Origin: Neelides folsomi
Taxonomy: Eukaryota > Arthropoda > Collembola > Neelipleona > Neelidae
Direction: 5' to 3'
Assembly: GCA_034687125.1 (NCBI GenBank)
Contig: JAQGBZ010000011.1
Span: 310,001 to 374,000, forward strand
Length of the DNA stretch: 64,000 bases
Both the position numbers and the translations under genes were made by a program. Of the stretch, positions 1 to 22,347 are shown one piece after another. The notes beneath the pieces are model-generated. The model was not told where the DNA came from. It did no database searches and saw nothing but the letters and a program-made list of their open reading frames with translations. Position 1 is the first letter of the stretch. The number at the start of each line of letters is the position of its first letter.

Positions 1-127
1 GAGTTTAGGCGTTTTTAAACTTAGTTTAGCGCTAACTTTCGTTGGTAATTTGCGATTTTTTTTAAAACTCAGGTTATATAATTTAAACTGAGTTTAAATT
101 TTAACTTTGGTTGGTAAGATTGGGCAT
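1..127. repeat. Imperfect direct repeat, possible transposon end at the window edge
   Basis: The first 127 bases contain two related blocks, around 32-52 and 96-118, each with the core CTTTSGTTGGTAA, together with repeated GAGTTTA/AAACTNAG motifs. They lie in the intron upstream of the first visible esterase exon. The pattern looks like a degraded transposon terminus cut by the window edge. No terminal inverted repeat or target duplication can be confirmed. Confidence 0.3.
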
Positions 128-258
128 TAATAATTTTCATCACAAGTTAATAAACTTATGTACCATATACACATGTACTAAATACATGCTAAAAATAATC
201 TATGTAATATATTGTAAAGTTTATGAATATTTAAACCATTTAATTATATTTTGAACAG

Positions 259-609
259 ATGAAATAGCTTTACAATTTCTAATGCCTTGGATGTCTGACA
301 TTGGCTCATCCGATAAAGATTACGAAATGTCCAAAAAAATTATTAATCTTTGGACCACATTTGCGACGAATGAGTAATGAATTAAAAAATATATATAATT
401 ATCTATTTACAGTATATAAACTGTATAGCTCTTATTGCAATTTTAATATTTACAGAAATGAACTCAAAATTGATGGATCTCATTGGCCCCCAATTGATGT
501 TAAAAACAAAGGAGGGATTAAATTCTTGGAATTAGACGAAGAATCAACAATGATAAATGAACCGTTCTTTGAGCGAGTAGAGTTTTGGAACTCTTTAAAT
601 GTTATCTAA
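259..609 (+). CDS. Type-B carboxylesterase, 3' end only (gene A)
   Basis: These are the last two coding exons, 259-373 and 456-609, of a carboxylesterase whose 5' part lies outside the window. The first begins after a TTGAACAG acceptor with the end of the His-loop (the (H)xDE motif: only DE is visible, followed by IALQF). It reads on to the conserved DYEMSK...LWTTFA helix. The second encodes the conserved C-terminal tail (NELKIDGSHWPP, then INEPFFERVEFWNSLN) and stops at TAA. The two exons join in phase 2. Position and splice pattern match the last two exons of the complete copies downstream, so this is the first visible member of the array. The catalytic Ser and Glu are not in the window. 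A broken upstream part cannot be excluded. Confidence 0.85.
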
Positions 610-2554
610 TTGACTAGAAATCAAATCGAGTTAAGTTTAGCTTCATTTGCTTTATTCTTTTATTGACGATCGATACTTGTAAAATTATTTAACTCTTAAT
701 TTAAATTGTTATTTTTGTCTATTATTTTATTATTATTACCATTAAAATTTTATTTTACTTTTGATGTCAGCATTATTGCATTAATTAATTATTTGCATAT
801 TCTAAATATTATCACATTTGTAAGGTAGTTATTAATTTATTATGAGAAAACGTTTACCTTTATTGGTATTATAGTATATTACAGAGAAATTACCCATGTT
901 TTAAATATTACTAATTTAATTTGAACCGGCACTGTTGAAATTCATAAAATTATAACATGTAATGCCTTATTCACACTTAACCAATTGTAAACTATATTAA
1001 GTATTTATAATGTTAAGAATTGTAAGTATATTTAAAACTAAAAAACGTTTAAATATTTTTGAACTCATTAGTTTACAATCTCTTATTAGTTATTAGATAT
1101 ACTTTTATATCAACTATACTTTTATTATATTTTAATAATCTCCTCTAAATATCTTCGCTGTCAGATTTGTACTCATTATAGGTAGATACATACTTCAGTA
1201 CTTTAGAATAACTCTAGTATAATATTAATAATACAGGTAACATCAATAATGTAATTATTCCTAATTTCCTAATAAAGGACTTTGATGTGTTGCCCTTTTA
1301 AAGATAGTTGTTTTTCCAATCAAATGTTGAACTGATTCGCTATTTATAAGTGATAGAATAGGTATAAATATACATTAACGGCCTTCATTCCGCTTTCTGA
1401 AGTATAAAGTACTATATTATATTGATAATTAAATTGTATCAAATTTAGTTCAAGAGGTGGTCATTGTAAATCCATACTATTAATAGAAATATTTGCTATT
1501 CTGCTAAAGTAGGTAGTAACGGGAATTTGATCTATGTTGTGCCCAATACCGTTTCACAAATGCCAAATGATAATGTGCTCTCTCCCTTCCGAGGCGTGAC
1601 TTTGACTTTTAAATAAAGACATTAAATGATATGCTGAAAATATGCATCATACTAGATAGAGAACTAATTTCTTTGAAAAATACTCTTTATATGCATATCT
1701 ACATCTACAAGTACCTATTTATAAAGAATACCCTTTGTAAGATACCATAGACAAAAAAAATTGTGACATGAAAGGCACAAGATTCACCTCAATACTCACA
1801 AACTGGCCAACATTTTTATATGTGCATATTTTGCAAGAAAGGTATAGTAAGTGGCAATTCATTAAATGGCAAATGTTGAATCAGTAATACACTTGATATA
1901 AAGAAGTACAATCTTTTAATGCAAAAAGGCTATTCGTTTTTAAAACCATATACTCACTTGCTTACTATTTCTATTTACATCCACAATATATTCATTGATA
2001 TTCTTACAAGGAAGAGAGTGAGGAAAGTAATAAAAAAATAAGCATTTTTCTTAGGATGTATTAGATATATGCGTATAAATATTCTGTGCATGAAATTGCA
2101 ATAAGGTACCTAACAAACCTCATAAACGAAATGCATTGAGTAAGCTCAATGGATGAGGACAATGAGACAAAAAATGAATGCAATAAAAAATTAAACTTGC
2201 TCCTTATACGCTTTCAATATATTATCATAGGACTCTATGCTTTAACTCTCACGAACATCACACTGTTTATAGGGAGAATTATGTGGATGCTTTCGTGTAT
2301 GCTCATCATTATTATCTAATGTCCTCACATCTCACATGTTGAATTCTCAAGGTACCGACTGAAGCTGGTTACCAAACAGCAGAATGATTGTCAGTTTAAA
2401 TTCAACAACTCTTCTGCACACTTGCCATTTACTCGTGCAAACAAATTTTCTAATCTTAATTTGTATTAAAATAATATTTATTTAGACATTTGGCGTTTAT
2501 AGTATATTAATTTAGACATTTTTCGTAAATTGTGTAAATAAAATTTCAAACTAG
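610..2554. other. Intergenic spacer between esterases A and B
   Basis: AT-rich, no open frame of note on either strand, no recognisable RNA gene. It should contain the 3' UTR of the upstream esterase and the promoter of the next one, but I see no convincing core promoter motif. Confidence 0.6.
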
Positions 2555-6003
<3,449 letters not shown>

Positions 6004-7092
6004 TCTTTTTTATGTTTATTTATAAAATTATCGAATTATCAATCTTGTATTATATTTGGTTATGAATTTAAATACATACGATCTTTGGGTTTACAAAATT
6101 GAATTTCCTACTTGTTTTTTTTGTTGAAATATTTATATATTGCATATCATATACTAAGTACTTATATACGTGTATATAAGCTACTTTATTAATATTTATA
6201 CATATATCTTATTTGAAAGTTTCCTCTTATTTAATGATTTTGTGATATTAATCATATTAGCGACTAAAGTACTAATTTTTATATAATATGATATATGATA
6301 TAGGAATTAATTATTTTTGTTTTCATTTTATTGAATAGTAATGCATTGCATAAGTTTTTGCAATATATATCATATGAATTTTAAATTTTCAATTTAAATT
6401 TTCTATTATTTTATTACATGTGGTTTTATAAATTATATATGCCATAAATTTTAGCAAAGGAAAAATATTTTTAGCATCCTATGCTTGCGGGCTTAAATAC
6501 TAAAATTAAAATTATAAATAAACCCCAATCTTTAGTTTTATAAAATACACATACTTAAGTGGGAATAATGATTATTTAATCTAAATGAATTTAAAAAGAA
6601 TGATGAATTATGGCATAGTAGGTAATATATTATTATGTAACATCATTAAATTTTATATTGTTCAAACAGCATTATCAATTGTTATATAATATCTATTTAA
6701 CATTGCGATACATTCCTGAATCAGGTATGTTCAGTATATCCCCCATATAATTAATTCTAATGTGCAGAATTGTAGTAGTATTTGAAAAGGTAAATGATAT
6801 AACTACTGATATACTTTCACATTATTTACAATCCAACAAAGATTAGTATAATTATCTTATTTATGACCTTGGTTTTATCTTTTACACGAGTTAAATTGTA
6901 TAATGTAAGAGGATATGATATGGCACACATGTAGTTAGTAGTATGAACTTAATAAATATATGTATTCATTTACCAATTATTAAACTTTTTTGTATTGACT
7001 GGTGATACATACTAATACCTCAATTGTAAAATAATAGTATTTAAACTTTAACGGTGATCACTTTTCTGTTTATAAATACATATATCAATAAA
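6004..7092. other. Intergenic spacer between esterases B and C
   Basis: Very AT-rich, no coding potential, no RNA gene or repeat seen. No canonical AATAAA lies close to the upstream stop codon. Confidence 0.6.
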
Positions 7093-10268
<3,176 letters not shown>

Positions 10269-10736
10269 TGACAAACCACCAACAAATAAAAATAAATGCA
10301 TTAAGTCATCTTTTAATATATATTTTTTATTAATTCACAACACTGCATAATTTATGCCTACAAACGTCATTATCATACATGCTTTTAATTACCTATATCA
10401 ATATTACTACATACTATAGGCAAATTATTTTTACGTAGTATTTATCAAGTCAACCTACCATTCAAAAGTGTTTTGCTTTTCCTTTATTTAACAAACAGAT
10501 ACACAGTATTCGTAAATTGAGTATACCTAAAGTAAAGTAAATGAATGAACCTGTGTTATAAAAACAATCCTTATTGTGAGTTTCGTGTTTACTTGTCTGC
10601 CTTTAGGCAGGGTAAGGTGCAACCATCAAATGCTATTAATATATTAGTAAAAAATTAACCTTGAAGAAACAGGCACACATGAAATTTAAAATCTTCGAGT
10701 ACATTATCCATCGATGACATTTTCATACTTTTTATC
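10269..10736. other. Short intergenic spacer between esterases C and D
   Basis: 468 bp. It starts with the polyadenylation signal of gene C and is otherwise AT-rich with nothing recognisable. The promoter of gene D must lie here or inside the upstream 3' UTR. Confidence 0.6.
10285..10290 (+). other. Polyadenylation signal AATAAA of esterase C
   Basis: Canonical hexamer 17 nt after the TGA of the upstream esterase, followed at once by a second overlapping AATAAA-like run. Confidence 0.6.
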
Positions 10737-13700
10737 ATGTATAAATATAGGAAATATTTATCTGTGATTGTTATAATTCTTGCTTATTATTTTAATATCA
10801 ATCCCAGTAAAGACTCTCCAATTGTTCACATTTCAACCGGTAAAATACAAGGCATTGTTTCCCGATCTCGTGCAGGGTTCGAGTTTTACGAATATTTAGG
10901 AATTCCATACGGTAAGTTAGAAAAATTATTGAATACGAATATTTTTGATTTGTTTGTAATTTCCGGTATAAATTCCATTCAACTTGGCATTTGTGTATAT
11001 TATAATAAGGATAAAACCTCCAATATTTACAATCAACTTTCAATTTGTATATAATTATTGTTTAACAATTATTATTTTATTTAGCAAAGCCACCAGTGGG
11101 AGATTTGAGATTTGAGGTACGTTACATTTTCCCCTGTTATATTTAATTATTTATCTAACCGAAAGATATACATATAAATCTCTATACCATGTATTTGTAT
11201 TAATAATGTTATTAAAAATGTAAAACGAAAAGAATGTACAAATATTACAGTTCTTCATATATATTTACACATATTATTTATATTTCTTGTTAGCCACCTC
11301 AACTCTCAGACAAATGGGACAGTTTGCTAGAAGTAAAAAGATATGGTAGCAGATGTACTCAAATTTGCCAGCTTGCAAGAAAAGTTGTGGGCTCTGAAGA
11401 TTGTCTTTTCCTCAATGTATTTGCGCCAAAGGTACTTATATTACCTACGATATACCCATATCATAGAGAATACAAATTAACAAAATATATTTAATCTATC
11501 TTTTTAAGATATTTATAAAGCATTAATATGATTCAATTTTTTTGACAGAGGGAATCCTTCACTGGCCTTATACCAGTCATTGTTTTCATTCATGGAGGTA
11601 AAATCACTTAATTATATATAATAATAATAAGTACTTAAAAGGATATTACCTAACTGATGGAGATGTATTTTTTGTAAAAGCATTTAATGAACTATACAAA
11701 TAATAGGTCAGCTAATTGTGTTTTTTTTACTATTTATTAAACAGGGTATTTTATGTCTGGTGCTGCCGAGAATCATAGGCCTCACTGTGAGTAATTTACA
11801 AAAATGGATTTATAATTCTTTTATTTTTATTTTAAGTAATTATTATTAACATACCTTTGTTTTACAACTAACCATTATAATATTTAATTGAATATATAAT
11901 AATAATTGTAGATTTTATGGACAATCAAAATGTGATTTTAGTAAATATAAATTACCGGGTTGCTTCTTTGGGTAAATTCATCATCAAATAAAATATAAAT
12001 TATTGGGTATTTTATTGTATGGGATAATCCTATAAATTTTACGTACTACATTTACAGGATTTATGAACACCGAAGATGGAATTGTGCGAGGGAATATGGG
12101 ATTGAAAGATCAAACTCTAGTAAATAAATAGTCTTTATATTAACATATTTAGAGATTATAAAGAAGATAATTTAATTTTCTGAATTTTTTATTGGCAAAT
12201 TATTGTATTAAGGTAATTATAATAAATATTTATAGGCTCTAAAATGGATTCAAGAAAATATTAAGGCTTTTGGAGGAGACCCAAATAGGTGAGTTATAAA
12301 ATTGACATTGATATATTGAAGAAAAATAATTGAAGAGAGAGGTAAAATATAACGTTAGTCTGATATTTAAAAAAACTATTCATAAAACTTTTATTTTAGA
12401 GTTGTGCTAACTGGCGAGAGCGCAGGTATTTAAAATGAAGATATTTTTCTGTTGAATTTTATATTAATTGTTAATTAATTAAATAAGTATATCCATATGT
12501 ATTAATTATATATGATATTATATGCAGGTAAATTATTATTTATTGTATTTAAATTAGGAGCGAGCGCTGTTCATTTTCATTTGCTTTCTCCTATGTCAAA
12601 GGGTAAATATATTACTAAATATTTAATAATAATTTAATACAAAATTTATTTTAGTAAAAAAATAAAAGTTGCCAATCTAAACAATATTTACTAACTACAA
12701 CTTATATAAAAATATTTTGTTTCAAGGCCTTTTCCAAAAAGCAATAATGGGAAGTGGTTCGGCAATTAAACTTTGGTCTCTTTCTAAAAACCCTTTGGCT
12801 CAAGTTAAAAGGCTGGCCAGAAAGTTGGATTGTTCAACAAGTTCAACAATAGAAATGGTCAAGTGCTTAAAAGCAAAAGACGCTTATGATATTATTAAAC
12901 ATCATAAAGAATTTGTTGTAAGCTTTCTTTTGATTTGTTCATCTATTTAATATTATATCGTTTTAAGTCTTTTTATAAATAAATAATAATATTTTTAATG
13001 AGAATTTAAGATGAAAATTTACAATAAAACGATCCTTCTTTATTTTGTTTCAGACTCCGCTTTTAAAGGATTCTTACATGTTTGTTCCATCTATTGAAAA
13101 GACTCATGTTGGATCTCCTGATACATTCTTATCCGAACATCCCTATGAAATACTAAAAAGGGGAGAAATACACAAAGTCCCATCCATTATAGGACTCAAT
13201 TCAGGTGTGTAAATTGATAATGTTACAGCCCATTAAATTCTCACTCAATGTCAGTATACATTTTAAAATACAATGTTAAAGTAATGCTAATACATATTAT
13301 TATATTAAATTTATAGAAGAAGGGCTCCTCAACACTGGCCGTAAGGATCTATAAACTATTGTTGTATTATCCATTGTCAGATAAACCCTAACTTTGCAAA
13401 CTTTTAACAATGCAATAGGATTTCTTTACGATCCGGAACTAGTAAATAGAATTGAGAGTGACTGGGAAAACTTGTCTCCTCTTTTGCTTGTATACGAAAA
13501 GGAAAGAAAGGATTTAACTTCAAAGATCAAAAACTTTTATTTTGGAAATGGAAAAAAGATTAATTTCACTCGAAACTTTTCTCAGCTAACGGATCTTTTT
13601 TCCGATCGTCTTTATAATTGTGCAAGTGTTGAGGCAGCAAAATTACAAGCCAAATATGCTTCTGTTTACATGTACTTCAACAACTACGTTGGAGAGTTCT

Positions 13701-14437
13701 CTCTAGTGAACTTTATGGCAATTTCAGGAGAAATACCTGTCACTGTTGACTTGATTTTCAGATTTGGCTATAAATGGATTCGGGAACATGTCCTTAAGCT
13801 CACTCCTATCAGATACGGTAATTAAGAAATTTTTCATTGATTTCTAAATATTTATTTTCTTTATTCGATTTATTGTTTTTAATTAATTTTTTATTTGTTC
13901 TTTGTTTAGGCGTTTCACATGGTAAGTTGATTTTCAATATAATATGTGAAAATATCCAAAAAATATATTATTAAATTCGGTATGTGTTACTAGTATTTAG
14001 TGTAATATGTAAGGTGTTTATTTTTTATTTGTCTATCGCATATTTTAATTATTATTCAGGTGTTTCACACGGTAATATTCTGCATGAAATACAAATTACA
14101 TAAAGGTTACTTTATTTATCTATTGAATTAATAAGACATATTTTTATTAGGAGATGAACTTATGCTTTTATACATGTTTCCAATAATTGAAATTAATCAA
14201 AATTCGATTGATTACATAATGAGTCGGGACCTTGTTAAACTTTGGATTCAATTCGCTTACGACGATACAAAAATGAAACTGAAAAATGTCCAATGGCTTC
14301 CAGTGGATTCGAAAGGAAAATCATTAAAACTCTTAAAATTTTACAATCATCAAGATGGATTTGAAGCAAAAATGATCGACGAACCCTTCTTGCCTCGAAT
14401 GGAGTTTTGGAAATCTCTCAACATATCATTGTCTTAA
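10737..14437 (+). CDS. Membrane-anchored type-B carboxylesterase with duplicated His microexon (gene D)
   Basis: Paralogue of B and C. Exons: 10737-10911, 11085-11116, 11294-11431, 11549-11597, 11745-11786, 11912-11971, 12058-12119, 12236-12288, 12400-12425, 12558-12602, 12727-12917, 13054-13204, 13317-13340, 13419-13817, then either 13910-13921 or 14060-14071, then 14151-14437. One microexon gives 581 aa; including both stays in frame and gives 585 aa. Residues about 7-20 (YLSVIVIILAYYF) are a predicted signal anchor. Triad: Ser211 in GESAGA, Glu343 in SEEG, His486 in GVSHGDE; oxyanion HGG present. The second Gly after the nucleophile elbow is Ala here. Both microexons encode the same residues with a CAT or CAC histidine. 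The intron found near the 3' end of genes A, B, C, E and F is missing. Confidence 0.9.
13910..13921 (+). other. 12 nt microexon, copy 1, carrying the catalytic His of esterase D
   Basis: Flanked by TTTGTTTAG acceptor and GTAAGT donor. Joined to the exons on either side (phase 1 at both ends) it reads G-V-S-H-G, with CAT as the catalytic histidine codon. Its donor is the stronger of the two copies. Confidence 0.8.
14060..14071 (+). other. 12 nt microexon, copy 2, carrying the catalytic His of esterase D
   Basis: Flanked by TTATTCAG acceptor and GTAATA donor, 138 nt after copy 1. It differs from copy 1 at two third-codon positions only and also reads G-V-S-H-G, with CAC for His. Including both copies would give GVSHGVSHGD in frame. 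Confidence 0.8.
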
Positions 14438-14549
14438 TTATAATAATGTCTTTAGTGAAAATTAAAGAAAACAATGCCATATAAATTTTATTTGGCTGAT
14501 TTCCTCACTGAAGAAAATTTCGATATTATACGTACAGTCTTCAACTTGC

Positions 14550-15337
14550 CAGGGCCGGCCTTATAGCTTGGTAAAAATTTTGAGGCCCTAGGTAAAGAGA
14601 GTTTTGAGGCCCCCAAATTTTATATTCTTGATACAGTTTTATGTATTAGTTTATATAAAATTTATCTTTTATTTCGCATATTGAATATAGCCAAATATCC
14701 CAGATTTTTTTAAAAATTCAAATAAAAATCTGATACCTGAAAGACCTTTAGGTCCCAAGAAAATTTTATAAACCGGGAACAAAAATCTCTAACGGTTTAG
14801 GTCCCGAGAAAATTTTTAAAAATCCGGGTCAAAAATCTCTAACAGGACGTTTAGGTCAAAGAGAAAATTTTTAAAAATCCGGATTATAAATCTCTAAAGT
14901 AGCCTTTGGGTCCCGAGAAAACTTTTGAAAATTTGGACTAAAAATCTCTAGCGGGACCTTCAGATCATGAGAAATTTTTTCATTTAGATTTTCAATAGAT
15001 TAGTATTTATTTATAGATTGAGAGATTAAGACTAAAATCTGTATTAAAACCTTTGTGTCCCGCGAATTTTCTGGGCAATTTTGATAAAAATCTATATCGG
15101 GATCTGAATATTAACCACAAGATATTTTTTATATTCCTAACCTAAAAATATTTAAAATTATATATTTCGAGTTATTAACGTATTTTTAATACAATTCCTA
15201 TAAAAATCAGGATTTTATCTAGTTTATGACAAGATTTTGAGTCATTTTATCTAGTGTAGAGGATAATTTTTTGAGGCCCCCTAAATCTTGAGGCTCTAGG
15301 CGGCCGCCTAGTCCGCCTATGCTTAAAGCCGGCCCTG
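14550..15337. mobile_element. Non-autonomous hAT-type DNA transposon (MITE) with intact target duplication
   Basis: The element is 788 bp. Its left end begins CAGGGCCGGCCTTATAGC; the reverse complement of its right end begins CAGGGCCGGCTTTAAGC, so the terminal inverted repeats match over about 14-18 bp. It is flanked by the perfect 8 bp direct repeat CAACTTGC at 14542-14549 and 15338-15345. Both CAGGG termini and an 8 bp target duplication are hAT hallmarks. Sub-terminal parts share GAGGCCC/GGGGGCCTC motifs. No transposase frame is present, so it would need a transposase in trans. The perfect target duplication suggests a fairly recent insertion. Confidence 0.9.
14743..14985. repeat. Tandem repeat of about 50-55 bp units inside the hAT element
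   Basis: Four to five diverged units, each built as GGTCCCGAG / AAAATTTTTAAAAATCCGG / AAAAATCTCTAAC, with the GGTCCC-type box at 14751, 14800, 14854, 14909 and a weaker one near 14963. A further degenerate unit may lie at 15045-15120. Confidence 0.75.
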
Positions 15338-18307
15338 CAACTTGCAACTGTTATTTTATTACTAAATTTTAATTTTAATTTCTCTCAAAATTTTATATGA
15401 ATTATTTTTAAATACCAGATACCTAATAAAGTTATTTAATAATATTACATCGACGTCAACTATGAGATTTATGTATGCAGTTCCATTAATTTTAAGTATT
15501 AGTGAAATTACTAAGTAATATGGCAATTTGTGAAGTATGGTGCTGGTAAAATATGGTAAAAATGGTAAAATATTATTAGCTCCATTAAATTATATTATAT
15601 TATTGTTTTGATTCCTAATATAAATTACATATATAATTTATACCTATTTATTACATATATTGTATTATTTATTAAATTGAAAATTCATAAATTCATATTG
15701 ACAAAGATGTATTAAGAGTGCTCTTTGTATAATTTTTTTCGATGTTAATCATTAATATCATTAATTATTTCTGTTTTTTATAAGAATGATTTGCTTCAAA
15801 ATACCAAAATGCTCAAATGGATATTGCAAAACTACAAATTATAGAAAAGTATTATTTCATAAGAACATAAAATTTTGTTTGTAAAGAGTGAATTAGTATT
15901 TATAATTTGAACTTTAATAAATGAATAAATAAAATATACATAATATGACATTTAATTAAAATTAACTACAAATAGGTAGTCAATAAAGAAAAAAATATTG
16001 AATATCTCATATTTATGTATTATGTATACCATATTTTGTTAAAAAAAAGTCCAAATAAAACTATTCTTAAAAATCTTTCTTTTAATCATATTTTTGTATG
16101 ATTTGTCATATATGTTATATTACATAGGTACGTATATAAATGCTCCCACTTGTGTTGATATTGTTATATTAGATGATTTCAGTATGTTTTATGTACATAG
16201 GTAAAATACATTACTATTCTTTTAGTTATTATCCTTGCACTTGTCTATCAGCACTGTGAGCATATCATGAGTTTTTGAAATTTAAAGTCTCATCTAACCT
16301 ATCGTAATGTGTTGTGTGAGGCAAAGTAAATAGAATAACTGTTGAATGCGGTTAACTGTAGAATTATTGGGGAAGCAAAGGATTCCACATAAAGTCATGA
16401 AGTAGACAATTTTAAAAGGAACAAGACAGACACCACTCCAAGTTAAAAGTTAAGTGAGAATTGAAGACATTTCGTTCAACAATGGCTGCACTTCTCCCGG
16501 CACTTTTATTCCAAGCCAGGTATAAAGTAAATACATATGTAGCCTGAAAATTAAATGTATTTTATATTAATTAAATACCTATAACTTATAAGAATTCGAA
16601 TGCTGATTAAATAAGACTTATGATTTGATCTAAAATCTTATGATTCTTTTTACCTTTGAAGCACTGTATAGATTGTGTGGATAAAAGGAAATTTATAGGC
16701 ACTTTTAATATTACATATTTCATATTATAAGAGTTAATAAGTAGTTAGGTTTAATTCTAGTATTTATTTCAACGAAAGGGGAAAATTTTCAAATCTACAT
16801 TTTCTTCACATTTTAATAAAAACACTACTTTCCGGTTCAATAATGCTACTCTTAATTATCTACCTTTAACATTAACAGACGTAGCAGCGTCATTCAATAA
16901 ACAATACTTGCGTCATTTAGTTATTTTCTATATAGGCAAGTTAATCGACGACATACCGAGAAGCTACTCAATTAGGTAAAAATTTACCTTGACTTTGTCT
17001 GACTAAAAAATAGAGCAAAGTCTACAATTTTAACGTCTGTACTTTACAAACTCGCATGCAGAGTCATATTATATAACTCTTATATTTTCTGTCCTAAATG
17101 TAATCATAACATTATTAAGTGCAGTTATTATTTTCTCTTTTTACCATCATGTTTGACAGGGAAAATTGGTGAGTTTAGTATTAAAAAGTTCTTAGTGGAT
17201 GCTGAGTACTTTGTTCTTCCCAACCTCCGAGGAACCGAGGAACGCGATTATAAAAGGAAATAAATAATTCAAAGGGGTGAGCTGCGTGGGGAAAAGGCCA
17301 AGTGTAATCTATGTATGAAGAAGATCGATAAAGTTTTTCCCGTCATTAGTCGAAAGAGAAAATGAGCGTGGTTTTATTACATAACACCGTGAACAATGGG
17401 AAACATTAGCTTCAATGGATGGGAACAGCAAAACAATGCTCCGTATTTAATTTGTATATTAATCGTGTAAAAAGGAAACTCATTTAACCAATTAACCGGC
17501 ACCAGTGAGAAAACGTCTAAGTTCATTCATACAAACTTAATATATCACTACTTTTAACCCATTAAGTAATAAATACTCCATTTGATGCTTTTAAGATTTT
17601 ACATATTATACCATATTAGCCTCGCATGTGCATTACTCGCAACTTAACAATTATTAAAAATACTTTGATACAAAGGAGAGATTATGTAATAAAAGGGGGG
17701 AGTACCTTCAGATAAATACAATCTTTAGGGTTAAAAGGGGTAACTTTATGTTTAAACTGAATTACTCATATGTTATTAGTTCACAGAATGATAATGATTA
17801 TGTACCTAGGACCTAGGGATATTATTATTCATTTAAAGTATATCTGTTTAAGTAAATGAATATTTTTAAGTAAAATCCACAAGAAAATGTGATTAGATAA
17901 TACGTGTATTATGTACGAGTATATATATGAGTATAGGATTGTCTATATGCCATAGTTTACTTATAATCTAACACCAACAATCCTTTATGGAACTTAATAT
18001 ATGAGAAGTTATGGTTTAAATAAAAGATTATTTATTATTTGTTTGAACTCAGCCTTGGCTCTTACTCCAAGATGCTCCACAATTTCTTAAGTGGTTTTAG
18101 CTTCTTTACTTGATACCAAAAGGACTTGAAACTCGGCGTTTAACTAAAATATTATCTGTAACATGCAAGTGGTTGTTCAGGTTAAGAAAATAAGCTAGCA
18201 ATGACAGAGAAGTACCACGAGCCATAATTGTCAATTTTAATCGAAGGCTCTTGTTTTAGAGAAGAGAAAATTTTATTGGAGTTCATTAGTAGTTGACTCG
18301 TTGTAGC

Positions 18308-21805
<3,498 letters not shown>

Positions 21806-22347
21806 CGCTATCCACAGATCTCATTTGTCTCTATTCAACTTTCATTACAAACAACCTGATCCTTTGATCCACCTTCACTGGGAACTAAATTATTTTTCTA
21901 CAAAGAGATTATTTTGGTGATTGACGTGTTTTAATGACATTCTTATGTTTTAGAATTAGTATATACCTATACGGATATTTTGATATATTTTGATATTAAT
22001 ATTTTAACTGAATGTGAGAATACAATGTATAAGAAGAAACTAAATTATTGATTATGCCCATAGACTTGCTATTTAATTTATTATATGAAATTTATTTTAT
22101 AAATGGCTTTATTTTATAACGTTCATGTACTATGTAATTATTACATTTATACTTATTGTTTAAATTATTGTTAAAAATTGTTTATGACAATATACAAGAG
22201 AAAAATTCATATAGCATAGCTGACAAAATGATCTATTATTTATATCAAATAAGAACTACACGTGATTGTAAAAAGTATTTATTGTCGTTGAAGTGAAAAT
22301 AAATTATATTGACACTTGAAATAAAGTTTTGGAGGAAGTTGAGTGAT
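21806..22347. other. Convergent 3' region between esterase E and the UBXN6-like gene
   Basis: AT-rich, no ORF. It holds an AATAAA on the + strand at 22298-22303 and one on the - strand at 22278-22283, so the two 3' UTRs may overlap tail to tail. Confidence 0.5.
22278..22283 (-). other. Polyadenylation signal of the UBXN6-like gene
   Basis: AATAAA on the minus strand, about 65 nt after the stop codon of that gene. Confidence 0.55.

Larger units (their letters stand above)
14438..18307. other. Long AT-rich intergenic spacer between esterases D and E
   Basis: Apart from the hAT-type element at its left end I see no gene, RNA or repeat. The long distance compared with the other esterase spacers (0.5-2 kb) may reflect insertions, or loss of an array member. 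Confidence 0.55.

Noticed and set aside
7054-7092. A 13-residue N-terminal extension of esterase C from a GTG codon
   Set aside because: Eukaryotic initiation is expected at ATG; 7093 gives a clean anchor sequence like that of the neighbours.
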